From Streptomyces regalis (GTDB lineage: Bacteria > Actinomycetota > Actinomycetes > Streptomycetales > Streptomycetaceae), in the NCBI RefSeq assembly GCF_001509475.1, contig NZ_LLZG01000288.1, forward strand, positions 9,781 through 73,780: 64,000 nucleotides of DNA. Reading direction: 5' to 3'. Of this stretch, positions 1-8,006 are shown one piece after another. Under the pieces are notes generated by a model, which saw nothing but the letters and a program-made list of their open reading frames with translations, ran no database searches and was not told the DNA's origin. The translations under genes and the position numbers were made by a program. Within the stretch, counting starts at the first letter, position 1; each line of letters opens with the position of its first letter.

Positions 1-53
1 GGCTGGAGCAGGGCCATGTGCGCGGCAAGCTCGTCCTGGTGCCGGACCTGTGA
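1..53 (+). CDS. actVI-ORF4: 3' end of a zinc-type (MDR) oxidoreductase, actVI-ORF4-like (partial)
   Basis: Only the last 16 codons are present, starting at base 3 and ending in TGA at 51-53. They read LEQGHVRGKLVLVPDL, which looks like the C-terminal strand of MDR-family NAD(P)H-dependent oxidoreductases. The stop overlaps the GTG start of the next gene (GTGA at 50-53), so the two are translationally coupled. In the actinorhodin cluster, as I recall it, actVI-ORF4 is an oxidoreductase lying directly before actVA-ORF1, and that context is the main reason for the name. The stretch is too short for a firm family call. Confidence 0.55.
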   Translation, partial: LEQGHVRGKLVLVPDL

Positions 54-1666
54 CATCCGGACCTGTGACACCGGGTCCTGCTCGACCGGGCGGCCCGGCG
101 CACGAGGGGCATCCGCGGCGCTGGGCCGTCCTGGTGGTGCTGGTCCTGAGCCTGGTGAGCATCATCCTCGACAACACCGTGCTCAACGTGACGCTGCGCA
201 CCCTCACCGACCCGGAGCAGGGCCTCGGCGCCTCGCACAGCCAGGTCGAATGGGTGCTCAGCGCCTACACCCTGGCCTTCGCCGCGATGCTGTTCACCTG
301 GGGTGTGCTCGGTGACCGGCTGGGCCGCAGACGCGTACTCCTGCTGGGCCTCGCCCTGTTCGGGCTGTCGTCCCTGGCCGGGGCCTACGCCGGGTCGCCG
401 GAGCAGCTCATCGCCGCCCGCGCCTGCATGGGCGTGAGCGGCGCGGCGGTCCTGCCGAGCACCCTCGCCACCATCGCCGCCGTGTTCCCGATGCGGGAGC
501 GCCCCAAGGCCCTCGGGATCTGGGCGGCTTCGGTCGGCTTCGCCCTCGGCATCGGACCGGTCACCGGCGGGCTGCTGCTCGCGCACTTCTGGTGGGGCTC
601 GGTCTTCCTGGTCAACGTGCCGATCGTGGCGGTCAGCCTGGTCGCGGTGGTGCTGCTGGTGCCCGAGACCCGGGGCACCGTGGGCAAGCGCGTCGACGCG
701 GGCGGGCTGCTGCTCTCGATCGCCGGTCTCGTGCTGCTCGTGTACGGGATCATCGAGGCCGGCCGGACCGGCGGGGTCACCCAGCCCACGGTCTGGGGAC
801 CTGGCCTGGCGGGCCTCGGCCTGCTGGGTGTGTTCCTGTGGCATGAGCGCCGTACCGCGGAACCCTCGCTGGAGCTCGGCTTCTTCCGGTTGAAGGCCTT
901 CTCCACCGCCGTCGCGGCCGTCGGCTTCGTCAGCTTCGCGATGATGGGCTTCCTCTTCTTCAGCGCCTTCTACCTGCAGAGCGTGCGCGGCTACACCCCG
1001 CTGCAGGCCGGGAGTTGCACCGTGGCGCTGGCCGGCGCGAACGTGGTCTGCGGACCCCTCAGCACGGTCCTGGTCCGCAGAGTCGGCCCCCGGAACGTGT
1101 GCGCGGCGGGCATGCTGGCCGTGACCGCCTCACTTGCCGGGGTCGTCTTCGTGACGCAGCACGCTCCGCTCTGGCTGATCCTCGCCTTGTTCGCCGCACT
1201 GGGAGCGGGCGTAGCCTGCGTCATGCCGACCGCAGCCGTGTCCATCATGAACGCGATCCCACGCGAGAAGGCGGGCGTGGCCTCGGCGATGAACAACACC
1301 GTGCGCCAGCTGGGCGGCGCCCTGGGCGTCGCCGTGCTCGGTTCCCTCATGGGCGCCGCCTACCGCAGTGGCATCGAGGACGAGCTCGCCGTACTGCCGC
1401 CCTCTGTGCGGCACGAGGCCGGCGAGTCCCTGGACGCCACGCTGCTGGCTGCGACTCGGCTGGGGGAGAGCGGACTTGTCGGTCCCGCACGGCAGGCCTT
1501 CCTGGACGCCATGCATCTGGCCGCCGGGGCAGCTGCCGTGGCGGCCCTCGTGGGCGCCCTCGCCGTGCTCCGCTGGCTGCCGTCCACCGTCACGACTCCG
1601 AAGCTCGCGGCGGGCCCCGTGCCCGGCCGGGAGCATTCCGACCAATCCAAGGCCCAAGGAAGCTGA
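50..1666 (+). CDS. actVA-ORF1: MFS drug exporter of the DHA2 (14-TM) type, ActVA-ORF1-like
   Basis: A 538-residue integral membrane protein, probably a proton-driven exporter of the polyketide. About 14 hydrophobic segments are visible. Family motifs include LDNTVLNVTL in TM1 and GDRLGRRRVL in the first cytoplasmic loop. The GTG start at 50 sits in the stop codon of the preceding oxidoreductase, which explains the lack of a separate ribosome site. The first ten codons contain a two-copy 15-nt repeat encoding VTSGP-VTPGP. The stop is one base before the next gene, so this is the head of the actVA operon within the window. It is one of three exporters in the cluster, alongside the MFS and MMPL pumps at 6312-10141. 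Confidence 0.85.
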   Translation: MTSGPVTPGPARPGGPAHEGHPRRWAVLVVLVLSLVSIILDNTVLNVTLRTLTDPEQGLGASHSQVEWVLSAYTLAFAAMLFTWGVLGDRLGRRRVLLLGLALFGLSSLAGAYAGSPEQLIAARACMGVSGAAVLPSTLATIAAVFPMRERPKALGIWAASVGFALGIGPVTGGLLLAHFWWGSVFLVNVPIVAVSLVAVVLLVPETRGTVGKRVDAGGLLLSIAGLVLLVYGIIEAGRTGGVTQPTVWGPGLAGLGLLGVFLWHERRTAEPSLELGFFRLKAFSTAVAAVGFVSFAMMGFLFFSAFYLQSVRGYTPLQAGSCTVALAGANVVCGPLSTVLVRRVGPRNVCAAGMLAVTASLAGVVFVTQHAPLWLILALFAALGAGVACVMPTAAVSIMNAIPREKAGVASAMNNTVRQLGGALGVAVLGSLMGAAYRSGIEDELAVLPPSVRHEAGESLDATLLAATRLGESGLVGPARQAFLDAMHLAAGAAAVAALVGALAVLRWLPSTVTTPKLAAGPVPGREHSDQSKAQGS

Positions 1667-1667
1667 C

Positions 1668-2063
1668 ATGCCTTTCACTCCTGACGAGCTCGAGTACTAC
1701 GCCTCCCAGAACCTCGGCCGGCTGGCCACCGTGGCGGCCGACGGCCAACCCCAGGTCAACCCCGTCTCGTTCACGATCAACACCGAGACCGGCACGATCG
1801 ACATCGGCGGGCACAACCTGACGGCCAGCAAGAAGTTCCGCAACGTCGGCAAGAACGACCAGGTCGCCTTCGTCGTCGACGATCTGATCTCCACGCAGCC
1901 GTGGAACGTACGCGGTATCGAAGTGCGCGGCCGTGCCGAGGCACTGACCGACGCCCAGCCGCCGCACCCCTACTTCGGCACCGCGATGATCCGCATCCAC
2001 CCCAAGCGCATCATCACCTGGGGCCTCGGCGAGGACACCGCTCAGCGCGGCCGCAACGTCTGA
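1668..2063 (+). CDS. actVA-ORF2: PPOX-class, probable F420- or flavin-binding split-barrel protein, ActVA-ORF2-like
   Basis: A 131-residue cytoplasmic protein. The N-terminal half (ELEYYASQNLGRLATVAADG, then PQVNPVSF) is typical of PPOX-class split beta-barrel proteins in actinobacteria, many of which bind F420 or FMN. The ATG at 1668 is preceded by AAGGAAG (1655-1661) and follows the MFS stop by one base. It is the second gene of the actVA operon. Its act counterpart has no clear assigned step that I know of; an oxidoreductase or accessory redox role is an inference from the fold. The length fits a single-domain family member. Confidence 0.75.
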   Translation: MPFTPDELEYYASQNLGRLATVAADGQPQVNPVSFTINTETGTIDIGGHNLTASKKFRNVGKNDQVAFVVDDLISTQPWNVRGIEVRGRAEALTDAQPPHPYFGTAMIRIHPKRIITWGLGEDTAQRGRNV

Positions 2064-2171
2064 CGACAGGGCCCAGGGGCCCCAGACCCCTTCGACTCCG
2101 CTTCGAGTGGCCCTCGATGCCCCCTTGCCAGGGTGGAGCCCGTAGGACGGGCACACCACGGGGAGGGCCGG

Positions 2172-3005
2172 ATGAGCACGGAAATCTTCCATGAGGGTTT
2201 CACCGGGGGACTGAGGACCGAGGGACCGGGCGCGCCATGGCGGCTGCGCCCGGTCGACGGTCTCCCCGAAGGAGACGGGGTGGTCCGCGGCGGGCCGGAC
2301 GGCCTGAGGGTCGTGCCGAGCTCCCTCCAACCCCGCACCAGGCGGCCGGCGTTCACCGAGCCCAAGCCGGGACCGGACGGTACCCCGCTCCATCTGCGCT
2401 GGGGAGCCTTCACCACCGGCGGCACCGCCTCCGCGCGCGGCGGGTTCACCGCGGTGCCGGGTGAACTGCTCTCGGTCACGGCCGAGATGGGACTGCGCGG
2501 CTTCGGCCTGCGCTCCCATCCGTACGACGACGTCGACGAGCCGACTGCGGACGCCCGGCTCGGCGCGGGCGGTCTGATCTCGGTCGACCTCGAGACCGGC
2601 ATGATCTTCGACTTCTTCCTCACGCACAGCCGCCTCTACGCGGTCTACGAGCGCCTCGCGCTGCAGCCGGACGCCGAGTTCGCGTCCTTCACCTACTGCG
2701 TCCCGGTCGCCGACCGCACCCCGGGCACGCTCCACCGGCTCGAGGTCGGCTACGACGGCGCGGCCGGCACCGTCCACTGGAAGGCCGACGGGCAGGAGGT
2801 GCTGTCCGTGGACCGGATCGGCTTCCGCTCGCTGGACGCGCGCTGGCTGCGGCGGGACAACGGCGGCCGGGAGGAGGCCGTACGGCCGCGCGGCCTCAGC
2901 TTCGGCCTGGGGCTCTTCCTGGAGCGCTACTTCGGCCAAGGGGTGCGGCTGTCGGTGCGCCGGCTCTCGGTGTCCACCTCGCCCGCCGGTTCGCGCGACT
3001 CGTGA
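2172..3005 (+). CDS. actVA-ORF3: Uncharacterised ActVA-ORF3-like protein
   Basis: A 277-residue soluble protein with no signal peptide or membrane segment. I do not recognise a catalytic motif. Alternating beta-type sequence and the C-terminal half (EVGYDGAAGTVHWKADGQEV) suggest a beta-sandwich, lectin-like fold; that is inference only. The ATG at 2172 is chosen over an in-frame ATG at 2133 because GGGGAGGG lies at 2160-2167. Its position between the PPOX-like and NmrA-like genes matches ORF3 of the actVA region, a gene whose function I do not know. A gap of 108 nt containing short GC-rich inverted repeats separates it from ORF2. Confidence 0.65.
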   Translation: MSTEIFHEGFTGGLRTEGPGAPWRLRPVDGLPEGDGVVRGGPDGLRVVPSSLQPRTRRPAFTEPKPGPDGTPLHLRWGAFTTGGTASARGGFTAVPGELLSVTAEMGLRGFGLRSHPYDDVDEPTADARLGAGGLISVDLETGMIFDFFLTHSRLYAVYERLALQPDAEFASFTYCVPVADRTPGTLHRLEVGYDGAAGTVHWKADGQEVLSVDRIGFRSLDARWLRRDNGGREEAVRPRGLSFGLGLFLERYFGQGVRLSVRRLSVSTSPAGSRDS

Positions 3006-3028
3006 CGACACCAACGAAAGGCACAGCC

Positions 3029-3913
3029 ATGCCCGATGAGAACAAGCCCGTACTGGTCCTCGGCGCCACCGGCAAGCAAGGCGGCTCCGCGGCCCGGTAC
3101 CTGCTGGAACGCGGCTGGACCGTCCGGGCCTTCGTCCGCGACCCGGGCGCGCCCAAGGCCAAGGAGCTGCGCGAGCTGGGCGCGAGCCTGCACACCGGCG
3201 ACCTGGAGGACGCCGAGTCGGTGCGCGCGGCGATGAAGGGCGCGTACGGCGTGTTCAGCATCCAGACGCCGATGACTCCGGCGGGCGTGGAGGGCGAGGA
3301 GCGGCAGGGCAAGATCTGCGCCGACGCCGCTCGCGACCTCGGCATCCAGCACTACGTCCACAGCTCGGTCGGCGGGGCGGAGCAGCCGGAGGGCGTGAAC
3401 TGGCGGCTGTCCAAGCTCGCGATCGAGCAGCGGATCCAGGAGAACGAGCTCAGCTTCACCTTCCTGCGGCCGTCGTACTTCATGGAGAACCTGAACCACG
3501 ACATGTCGCCCCTCGTCATGGAGGACGGCGAGCTGACCTTCCGGCGGGGGCTCGGGCCGACCAACACCCTGCAGATGATCAGCGGCCCCGACATCGGGTA
3601 CTTCGCGGCCGACGCCTTCGACGACCCCGGGACCTTCGGCGGCGCCAAGATCGAGCTGGCCGGGGACGAGCTGACCGGCGAGCAGATCGCGGACGCGTTC
3701 GGCCGGCACACCGGACTGCCCGCCCGCTTCGTCTCGGTGCCGATACCGGAGCTGCACCGCACGGGCTTCGAGTGGCAGGCGATCTCGTACACCTGGCTCA
3801 ACGGGATCGGCTATCACGCCGACATCCCCACGCTGCGCGCCCGGTTCCCGCAACTGCTCACCCTCGACCAGTGGCTGGCGAAGACCGGCTGGGTCCCGAT
3901 GGATGCGGCATGA
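3029..3913 (+). CDS. actVA-ORF4: NmrA-like NAD(P)-binding protein, ActVA-ORF4-like (dimerisation step)
   Basis: A 294-residue Rossmann-fold protein of the NmrA/atypical SDR type. It begins VLVLGATGKQGGSAARYLLE, with the GxxGxxG dinucleotide motif around residues 13-18. The usual SDR YxxxK catalytic pair is not obvious, as expected of NmrA proteins. In actinorhodin biosynthesis the ORF4 protein has been linked to joining of two monomers, so its presence argues for a dimeric product. The ATG at 3029 follows CGAAAGG (3014-3020). The stop overlaps the start of the next gene (ATGA at 3910-3913), giving translational coupling to the monooxygenase. Confidence 0.8.
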   Translation: MPDENKPVLVLGATGKQGGSAARYLLERGWTVRAFVRDPGAPKAKELRELGASLHTGDLEDAESVRAAMKGAYGVFSIQTPMTPAGVEGEERQGKICADAARDLGIQHYVHSSVGGAEQPEGVNWRLSKLAIEQRIQENELSFTFLRPSYFMENLNHDMSPLVMEDGELTFRRGLGPTNTLQMISGPDIGYFAADAFDDPGTFGGAKIELAGDELTGEQIADAFGRHTGLPARFVSVPIPELHRTGFEWQAISYTWLNGIGYHADIPTLRARFPQLLTLDQWLAKTGWVPMDAA

Positions 3914-5082
3914 GTGCGGGCGCGATGACCCAGGAGACCCAGCAGATCCCGGCGGCCCGGGAGCCGTCGCCCCTGGAGGCCGGGGCCCGCCGGATCGCCG
4001 AGCTCGCCGGGAAGCGGGCGGCCGACGCCGAGCAGCAGCGCCGGCTGAGCCCTGACGTCGTCTCCGCGGTCCTTCAGGCCGGTTTCGCCGCCCACTTCGT
4101 TCCGGTGGCGCACGGCGGCAGGGCTGCGACGTTCGCCGAGCTCGTGGAGCCGGTCGCGGTGCTGGGCGAGGCCTGCGCGTCGGCCGCCTGGTACGCGTCG
4201 CTCACGGCGAGTCTCGGCCGGATGGCCGCCTATCTGCCGGACGAGGGCCAGGCCGAGCTGTGGTCCGCCGGCCCCGACGCCCTGATCGTCGGTGCCCTGA
4301 TGCCGCTCGGCCGCGCCGAGAAGACGGCGGGCGGCTGGCAGGTCTCGGGCACCTGGCCGTTCGTCAGCGTCGTCGACCACTCCGACTGGGCGCTGGTGTG
4401 CGCGAAGGCGGGGAAGGAGCCGTGGTTCTTCGCGGTGCCGCGGCAGGCGTACGGGATCGTCGACAGCTGGTACCCGATGGGCATGCGCGGAACGGGCAGC
4501 AACACCCTCGTACTCGACGGGGTGTTCGTGCCGGACTCGCGGGCCTGCACCCGTGCGGCCATCGCCGCCGGGCTCGGTCCGGGTGCCGAGGCGATCTGCC
4601 ACACCGTGCCCATGCGGGCGGTCAACGGGCTGGCCTTCGCGCTGCCGATGCTCGGCGCGGCCCGCGGCGCCGCGGCCGTGTGGACCTCATGGATCGCCGA
4701 GAAGCTGGCCGGGCCGACCGGACAGAACGCCGTCTCGTCCCAGGACCGTGTGCTGTACGAGCACACGCTGGCCCGGGCCACCGGCGAGATCGACGCGGCC
4801 CAGCTGCTGCTGGAGCGGGTCGCCGAGGTCGCCGACGCCGGCGGGGTGACCGGTGAACTCGTCGGCCGTGGGGCGCGGGACTGTGCGCTTGCGGCCGAGC
4901 TGCTGACCGCCGCGACCGACCGGCTGTTCGCCTGCGCGGGCACCAGGGCGCAGGCGCAGGACAGCCCGATGCAGCGCTTCTGGCGCGATGTACACGCGGC
5001 CGCGAGCCATATCGGGCTGCAGTTCGGGCCGGGAGCGACCTTGTATGCCGGAGAGCTGCTGAGGAGGAGCAACGATGGCTGA
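3910..5082 (+). CDS. actVA-ORF5: Flavin-dependent monooxygenase, acyl-CoA dehydrogenase fold, ActVA-ORF5-like
   Basis: A 390-residue protein of the group D flavoprotein monooxygenases (HpaB/acyl-CoA dehydrogenase fold). ActVA-ORF5 is the oxygenase of a two-component system: it takes reduced FMN from ActVB and hydroxylates the pyranonaphthoquinone ring system. Supporting segments are the N-terminal helical domain (RLSPDVVSAVLQAGFAAHFV), the central beta domain (WQVSGTWPFVSVVDHSDWAL, then MRGTGSNTLVLDGVFVPD) and a C-terminal four-helix domain ending near FGPGATLY. The start at 3910 overlaps the previous stop. The likely reductase partner is at 16860-17393. The last eight bases overlap the next gene. 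Confidence 0.85.
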   Translation: MSAGAMTQETQQIPAAREPSPLEAGARRIAELAGKRAADAEQQRRLSPDVVSAVLQAGFAAHFVPVAHGGRAATFAELVEPVAVLGEACASAAWYASLTASLGRMAAYLPDEGQAELWSAGPDALIVGALMPLGRAEKTAGGWQVSGTWPFVSVVDHSDWALVCAKAGKEPWFFAVPRQAYGIVDSWYPMGMRGTGSNTLVLDGVFVPDSRACTRAAIAAGLGPGAEAICHTVPMRAVNGLAFALPMLGAARGAAAVWTSWIAEKLAGPTGQNAVSSQDRVLYEHTLARATGEIDAAQLLLERVAEVADAGGVTGELVGRGARDCALAAELLTAATDRLFACAGTRAQAQDSPMQRFWRDVHAAASHIGLQFGPGATLYAGELLRRSNDG

Positions 5083-5419
5083 AGTGAATGATCCGCAGGT
5101 GGGTTTTGTCGCCGTCGTCACCTTCGCGGTGGACGGCCCCGCCACCCAGCGCAAGCTGGTGGAGCTGGCCACGGGCGGGGTGCAGGAGTGGATCCGCGAG
5201 GTGCCCGGCTTTCTGTCGGCCACGTATCACGCGAGCACGGACGGCACCGCGGTCGTCAACTACGCCCAGTGGGAGAGCGAACAGGCCTACCGGGAGAACT
5301 TCAGCGCCGACCCGCGCTCGGCGAAGCTGCGGGAGGCGCTGAGCTCTCTGCCCGGCCTGATGGGACCGCCGAAGGCCGTCTTCATGACTCCGGAGGGGTC
5401 GATCCTGCCGACGACCTGA
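5075..5419 (+). CDS. actVA-ORF6: Antibiotic biosynthesis monooxygenase (ABM fold), ActVA-ORF6-like
   Basis: A 114-residue cofactor-independent monooxygenase of the ABM (dimeric ferredoxin-like) fold. ActVA-ORF6 is the structural prototype and oxidises a phenolic ring to a quinone without flavin or metal. The conserved core VVNYAQWESEQAYRENF, including the N-Y-x-x-W signature, is present at about residues 67-83. The ATG at 5075 lies inside the end of the ORF5 gene and is preceded by GAGGAGC (5062-5068). The 3' end overlaps the convergent TetR gene by 38 nt, so the two transcripts are antisense at their ends. It is the last gene of the actVA operon. Confidence 0.88.
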   Translation: MAEVNDPQVGFVAVVTFAVDGPATQRKLVELATGGVQEWIREVPGFLSATYHASTDGTAVVNYAQWESEQAYRENFSADPRSAKLREALSSLPGLMGPPKAVFMTPEGSILPTT

Positions 5420-6143
5420 CACCGTCGTCCGCACCGTCGTCGGCCCCGGCCCCGGCCACCAGGCCGGCGATGATGATCTCGAGGCCGAGCTCGAACCGGC
5501 GGTCGGAGTCGAGCGAGGTGATCGGGCCGGCCAGGTGGACCAGGTTCGGGAACTGCGTGGCCGGCAGCGACTTCAGGTAGCCGTGGAGCTGGTCGGCGAA
5601 CATGCCGGCCTGCTCCTGGCTCTGTTCCGCGCCGGAGTGCCGGGACGACTGCTCCAGGGCCTCCGCCGTGACGAAGGTCGACAGCAGGTCGCCCCCGTAG
5701 GCGGCGAGTTCGTCCTGCAGGCCCCCGGCGCGCAGCAGATTCAGGGTGCGCTCCATCCCCATGATCCCGTTGGGCCCGAGAGGCACCCGGTCGATCGCGA
5801 TGCGCGCCAGATCCCGGTGGGCCAGGAACATCCGCCGCAGTGACCGGCACATCTCCTTGACCTGCTCCGCCCAGCGGCCCGGCTCCGGTTCCGGGATGTC
5901 CACCTCGGTCAGGACCAGGTCGAAGACGAGGTCGAGCAGCTCGTCCCGGTTCCCCACGTGCGCGTACAGCGAAGCGTGCCCGGTCTTCAGCTCCTGCGCG
6001 AGCCGCCGCATGCTCAGGGCGTCGAGTCCCTCGGCGTCGAGGATGCCGAGCGCCGTGTCGACGATCCGGTCCTGGGTCAGGGGCATGCGCGGCGGCGCCT
6101 TCTTCGGCCGGCGCCACGGAGGTACGGGGATCTCCTCGGGCAT
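5382..6143 (-). CDS. actII-ORF1: TetR-family repressor of the act exporters, ActII-ORF1 (ActR)-like
   Basis: A 253-residue TetR regulator. The N-terminal helix-turn-helix is around residues 20-65 (IVDTALGILDAEGLDALSMR, then HASLYAHVGNRDELLDLV) and the rest is a ligand-binding helical domain. In the act system ActR binds the operator next to the pump genes and is released by the polyketide or its precursors. The ATG at 6143 has an excellent ribosome site (GGAAGGAGG) just upstream. A longer in-frame start at 6221 would add 26 residues encoding a HLLRV repeat and is judged unlikely. The perfect palindrome at 6244-6276 is the probable operator. The 3' end overlaps actVA-ORF6 tail to tail. Confidence 0.88.
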   Translation of the reverse strand: MPEEIPVPPWRRPKKAPPRMPLTQDRIVDTALGILDAEGLDALSMRRLAQELKTGHASLYAHVGNRDELLDLVFDLVLTEVDIPEPEPGRWAEQVKEMCRSLRRMFLAHRDLARIAIDRVPLGPNGIMGMERTLNLLRAGGLQDELAAYGGDLLSTFVTAEALEQSSRHSGAEQSQEQAGMFADQLHGYLKSLPATQFPNLVHLAGPITSLDSDRRFELGLEIIIAGLVAGAGADDGADDGVRSSAGSTPPES

Positions 6144-6165
6144 GGGCCTCCTTCCTTCGCTTCGG

Positions 6166-6210
6166 AGCAGGTGGACTCGCAGCAAGTGAACTCGCAGCAG
6201 GTGGATCTCA
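6166..6210. repeat. Three 15-bp direct repeats in the tetR leader
   Basis: Three adjacent 15-bp units, agcaggtggactcgc, agcaagtgaactcgc and agcaggtggatctca, lie between the divergent promoter and the ribosome site of the TetR gene. In one frame of the minus strand they would encode HLLRVHLLRVHLLR. They are most likely untranslated leader, since the strong ribosome site lies downstream. Confidence 0.8.
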
Positions 6211-6238
6211 TCGTATGGCATCGACGGGCCACCGTTTC

Positions 6239-6276
6239 TTGACACGACCACCGTTCCATTATAGAACGGTGGTCGT
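6239..6276. promoter_or_regulatory. Divergent promoter with a perfect palindromic operator (ActR-type site)
   Basis: A perfect inverted repeat with 13-bp arms, acgaccaccgttc (6244-6256) and gaacggtggtcgt (6264-6276), surrounds a 7-bp centre. On the plus strand TTGACA (6239-6244) is followed after 17 bp by TAGAAC (6262-6267), a good promoter for the MFS pump gene. On the minus strand the centre reads TATAAT (6263-6258), a consensus -10 for the TetR gene. A repressor bound here would cover both -10 regions. It fits TetR autoregulation plus control of the exporter operon. Confidence 0.88.
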
Positions 6277-6311
6277 TCGTGGACCTGTTGTCGAGAATCT
6301 CGGGGGATGCC

Positions 6312-8006
6312 ATGAGTTCCGTTGAAGCAGACGAGCCGGACGCAGCCGCGGCCGAGCCCCCGGCCGAACCCCCGGCCTACGCGCGCCGCTGGGCTGCGCT
6401 GGGTGTCATCCTCGGCGCCGAGATCATGGACCTGCTCGACGGCACGATCATGAACATCGCCGCGCCCGCGGTCCGCGCCGATCTGGGCGGCAGCCTCAGC
6501 GTCATCCAGTGGATCACCGTCGGGTACACGCTCGCCTTCGCTGTCCTGCTGGTGGTCGGCGGCCGGCTGGGCGACATCTACGGCCGCAAGCGCATGTTCG
6601 TCATCGGCGCCGTCGGCTTCACCCTGGCCTCCGTGCTGTGCGCGGTGGCGGGCAGTCCCGAGATGCTCATCGCCGCACGCTTCCTGCAGGGCGGGCTGGG
6701 CGCGCTGATGATTCCGCAGGGGCTCGGCCTCATCAAGCAGATGTTCCCGCCCAAGGAGACCGCGGCGGCGTTCGGCGCGTTCGGGCCCGCCATCGGACTG
6801 GGCGCCGTGCTCGGCCCGATCGTCGCCGGATTCCTGGTCGACGCCGATCTGTTCGGCACCGGCTGGCGGGCCGTCTTCCTGATCAACCTGCCGATCGGGG
6901 CAGCCGTGATCATCGGTGCGATGCTGCTGCTGCCCGAGGGCAAGGCACCCGTGCGGCCGAAGTTCGATTTCGGCGGCATGTTGCTGGTGACGCTCGGGCT
7001 GACCTTGCTGATCTTCCCGCTCGTCCAGGGGCGCGAACGCGGCTGGCCTGCCTGGACGTTCGTGCTGATGGCGGCCGGAGCGGCCGTGCTCGCCGCCTTC
7101 GTCGCCTACGAACTGCGGCAGGAGAAGCGCGGCGGCGCCACGCTCATCGAGCTCAGCCTGCTGCGCCGTTCCCGCTACGCCGCGGGACTGGCGGTGGCGC
7201 TGGTGTTCTTCACCGGCATCTCCGGAATGTCGCTGCTGCTCGGCCTGCATCTGCAGATCGGCCTGGGCTTCAGCCCGACCCGGGCGGCGCTGACCATGAC
7301 GCCCTGGTCGGTGTTCCTGGTCGTCGGCGCCATCCTGACCGGGGCGGTGCTGGGCGCGAAGTTCGGCCGCAAGGCGCTGCACGGCGGGCTCGCGGTGCTG
7401 GCGATCGGCGTACTGATCATGCTGCTGACCATCGGCGACCAGGCCGGCGATCTCACCAGCTGGGAGCTCGTCCCCGGCATCGCCGTGGCGGGGCTCGGCA
7501 TGGGCATCATGATCGGTCTGCTCTTCGACATCGCCCTGGCCGACGTCGACAAGCAGGAGGCCGGCACCGCCTCCGGGATCCTCACCGCGGTCCAGCAACT
7601 CGGCTTCGCGGTCGGGGTCGCGGTGCTCGCGACCCTGTTCTTCGGGCTGCTCGGCTCCCAGGCCACGGCGAGCGTCGCCGACGGCGAGAGCCGCACCCGC
7701 GCCGAACTCACCGCCGCCGGGGCGGCCCCGGCCGAGCAGGACCGGCTGCTCACCGACCTGCGGGTGTGCCTGAGGGAATCGGCGAGCCAGAAGGACTCCG
7801 AACGGACGCCGGGCAGCTGCTGGAACATCCAGCAGGCCCGGCCGGAGCTGGCCGAGGCCACGGCGCGGGCCTGGCAGCGGGCCCACACCGAGAACTTCAG
7901 CACCGCGATGGTCCGCACGCTCTGGATCGTGATCGGACTGCTGGCGGTGTCCTTCGCGCTGGCCTTCCGGCTGCCGCCCAAGCCTCGTGAGGAAGAGGGT
8001 TTCTGA
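6312..8006 (+). CDS. actII-ORF2: MFS exporter, 14-TM DHA2 family, ActII-ORF2 (ActA)-like
   Basis: A 564-residue membrane exporter, the probable main efflux pump for the polyketide. Family features are EIMDLLDGTIMNIAAPAV in TM1 (DHA2 motif) and GGRLGDIYGRKR in the loop after TM2, with about 14 hydrophobic segments. A hydrophilic loop with two cysteines lies near residues 460-510, before the last membrane segment. The ATG at 6312 follows CGGGGGATG and lies about 40 nt downstream of the expected transcription start. An ATG at 6279 would be almost at that start and lacks a ribosome site. The stop overlaps the MMPL gene by one base. I saw no TTA codon here. Confidence 0.88.
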   Translation: MSSVEADEPDAAAAEPPAEPPAYARRWAALGVILGAEIMDLLDGTIMNIAAPAVRADLGGSLSVIQWITVGYTLAFAVLLVVGGRLGDIYGRKRMFVIGAVGFTLASVLCAVAGSPEMLIAARFLQGGLGALMIPQGLGLIKQMFPPKETAAAFGAFGPAIGLGAVLGPIVAGFLVDADLFGTGWRAVFLINLPIGAAVIIGAMLLLPEGKAPVRPKFDFGGMLLVTLGLTLLIFPLVQGRERGWPAWTFVLMAAGAAVLAAFVAYELRQEKRGGATLIELSLLRRSRYAAGLAVALVFFTGISGMSLLLGLHLQIGLGFSPTRAALTMTPWSVFLVVGAILTGAVLGAKFGRKALHGGLAVLAIGVLIMLLTIGDQAGDLTSWELVPGIAVAGLGMGIMIGLLFDIALADVDKQEAGTASGILTAVQQLGFAVGVAVLATLFFGLLGSQATASVADGESRTRAELTAAGAAPAEQDRLLTDLRVCLRESASQKDSERTPGSCWNIQQARPELAEATARAWQRAHTENFSTAMVRTLWIVIGLLAVSFALAFRLPPKPREEEGF

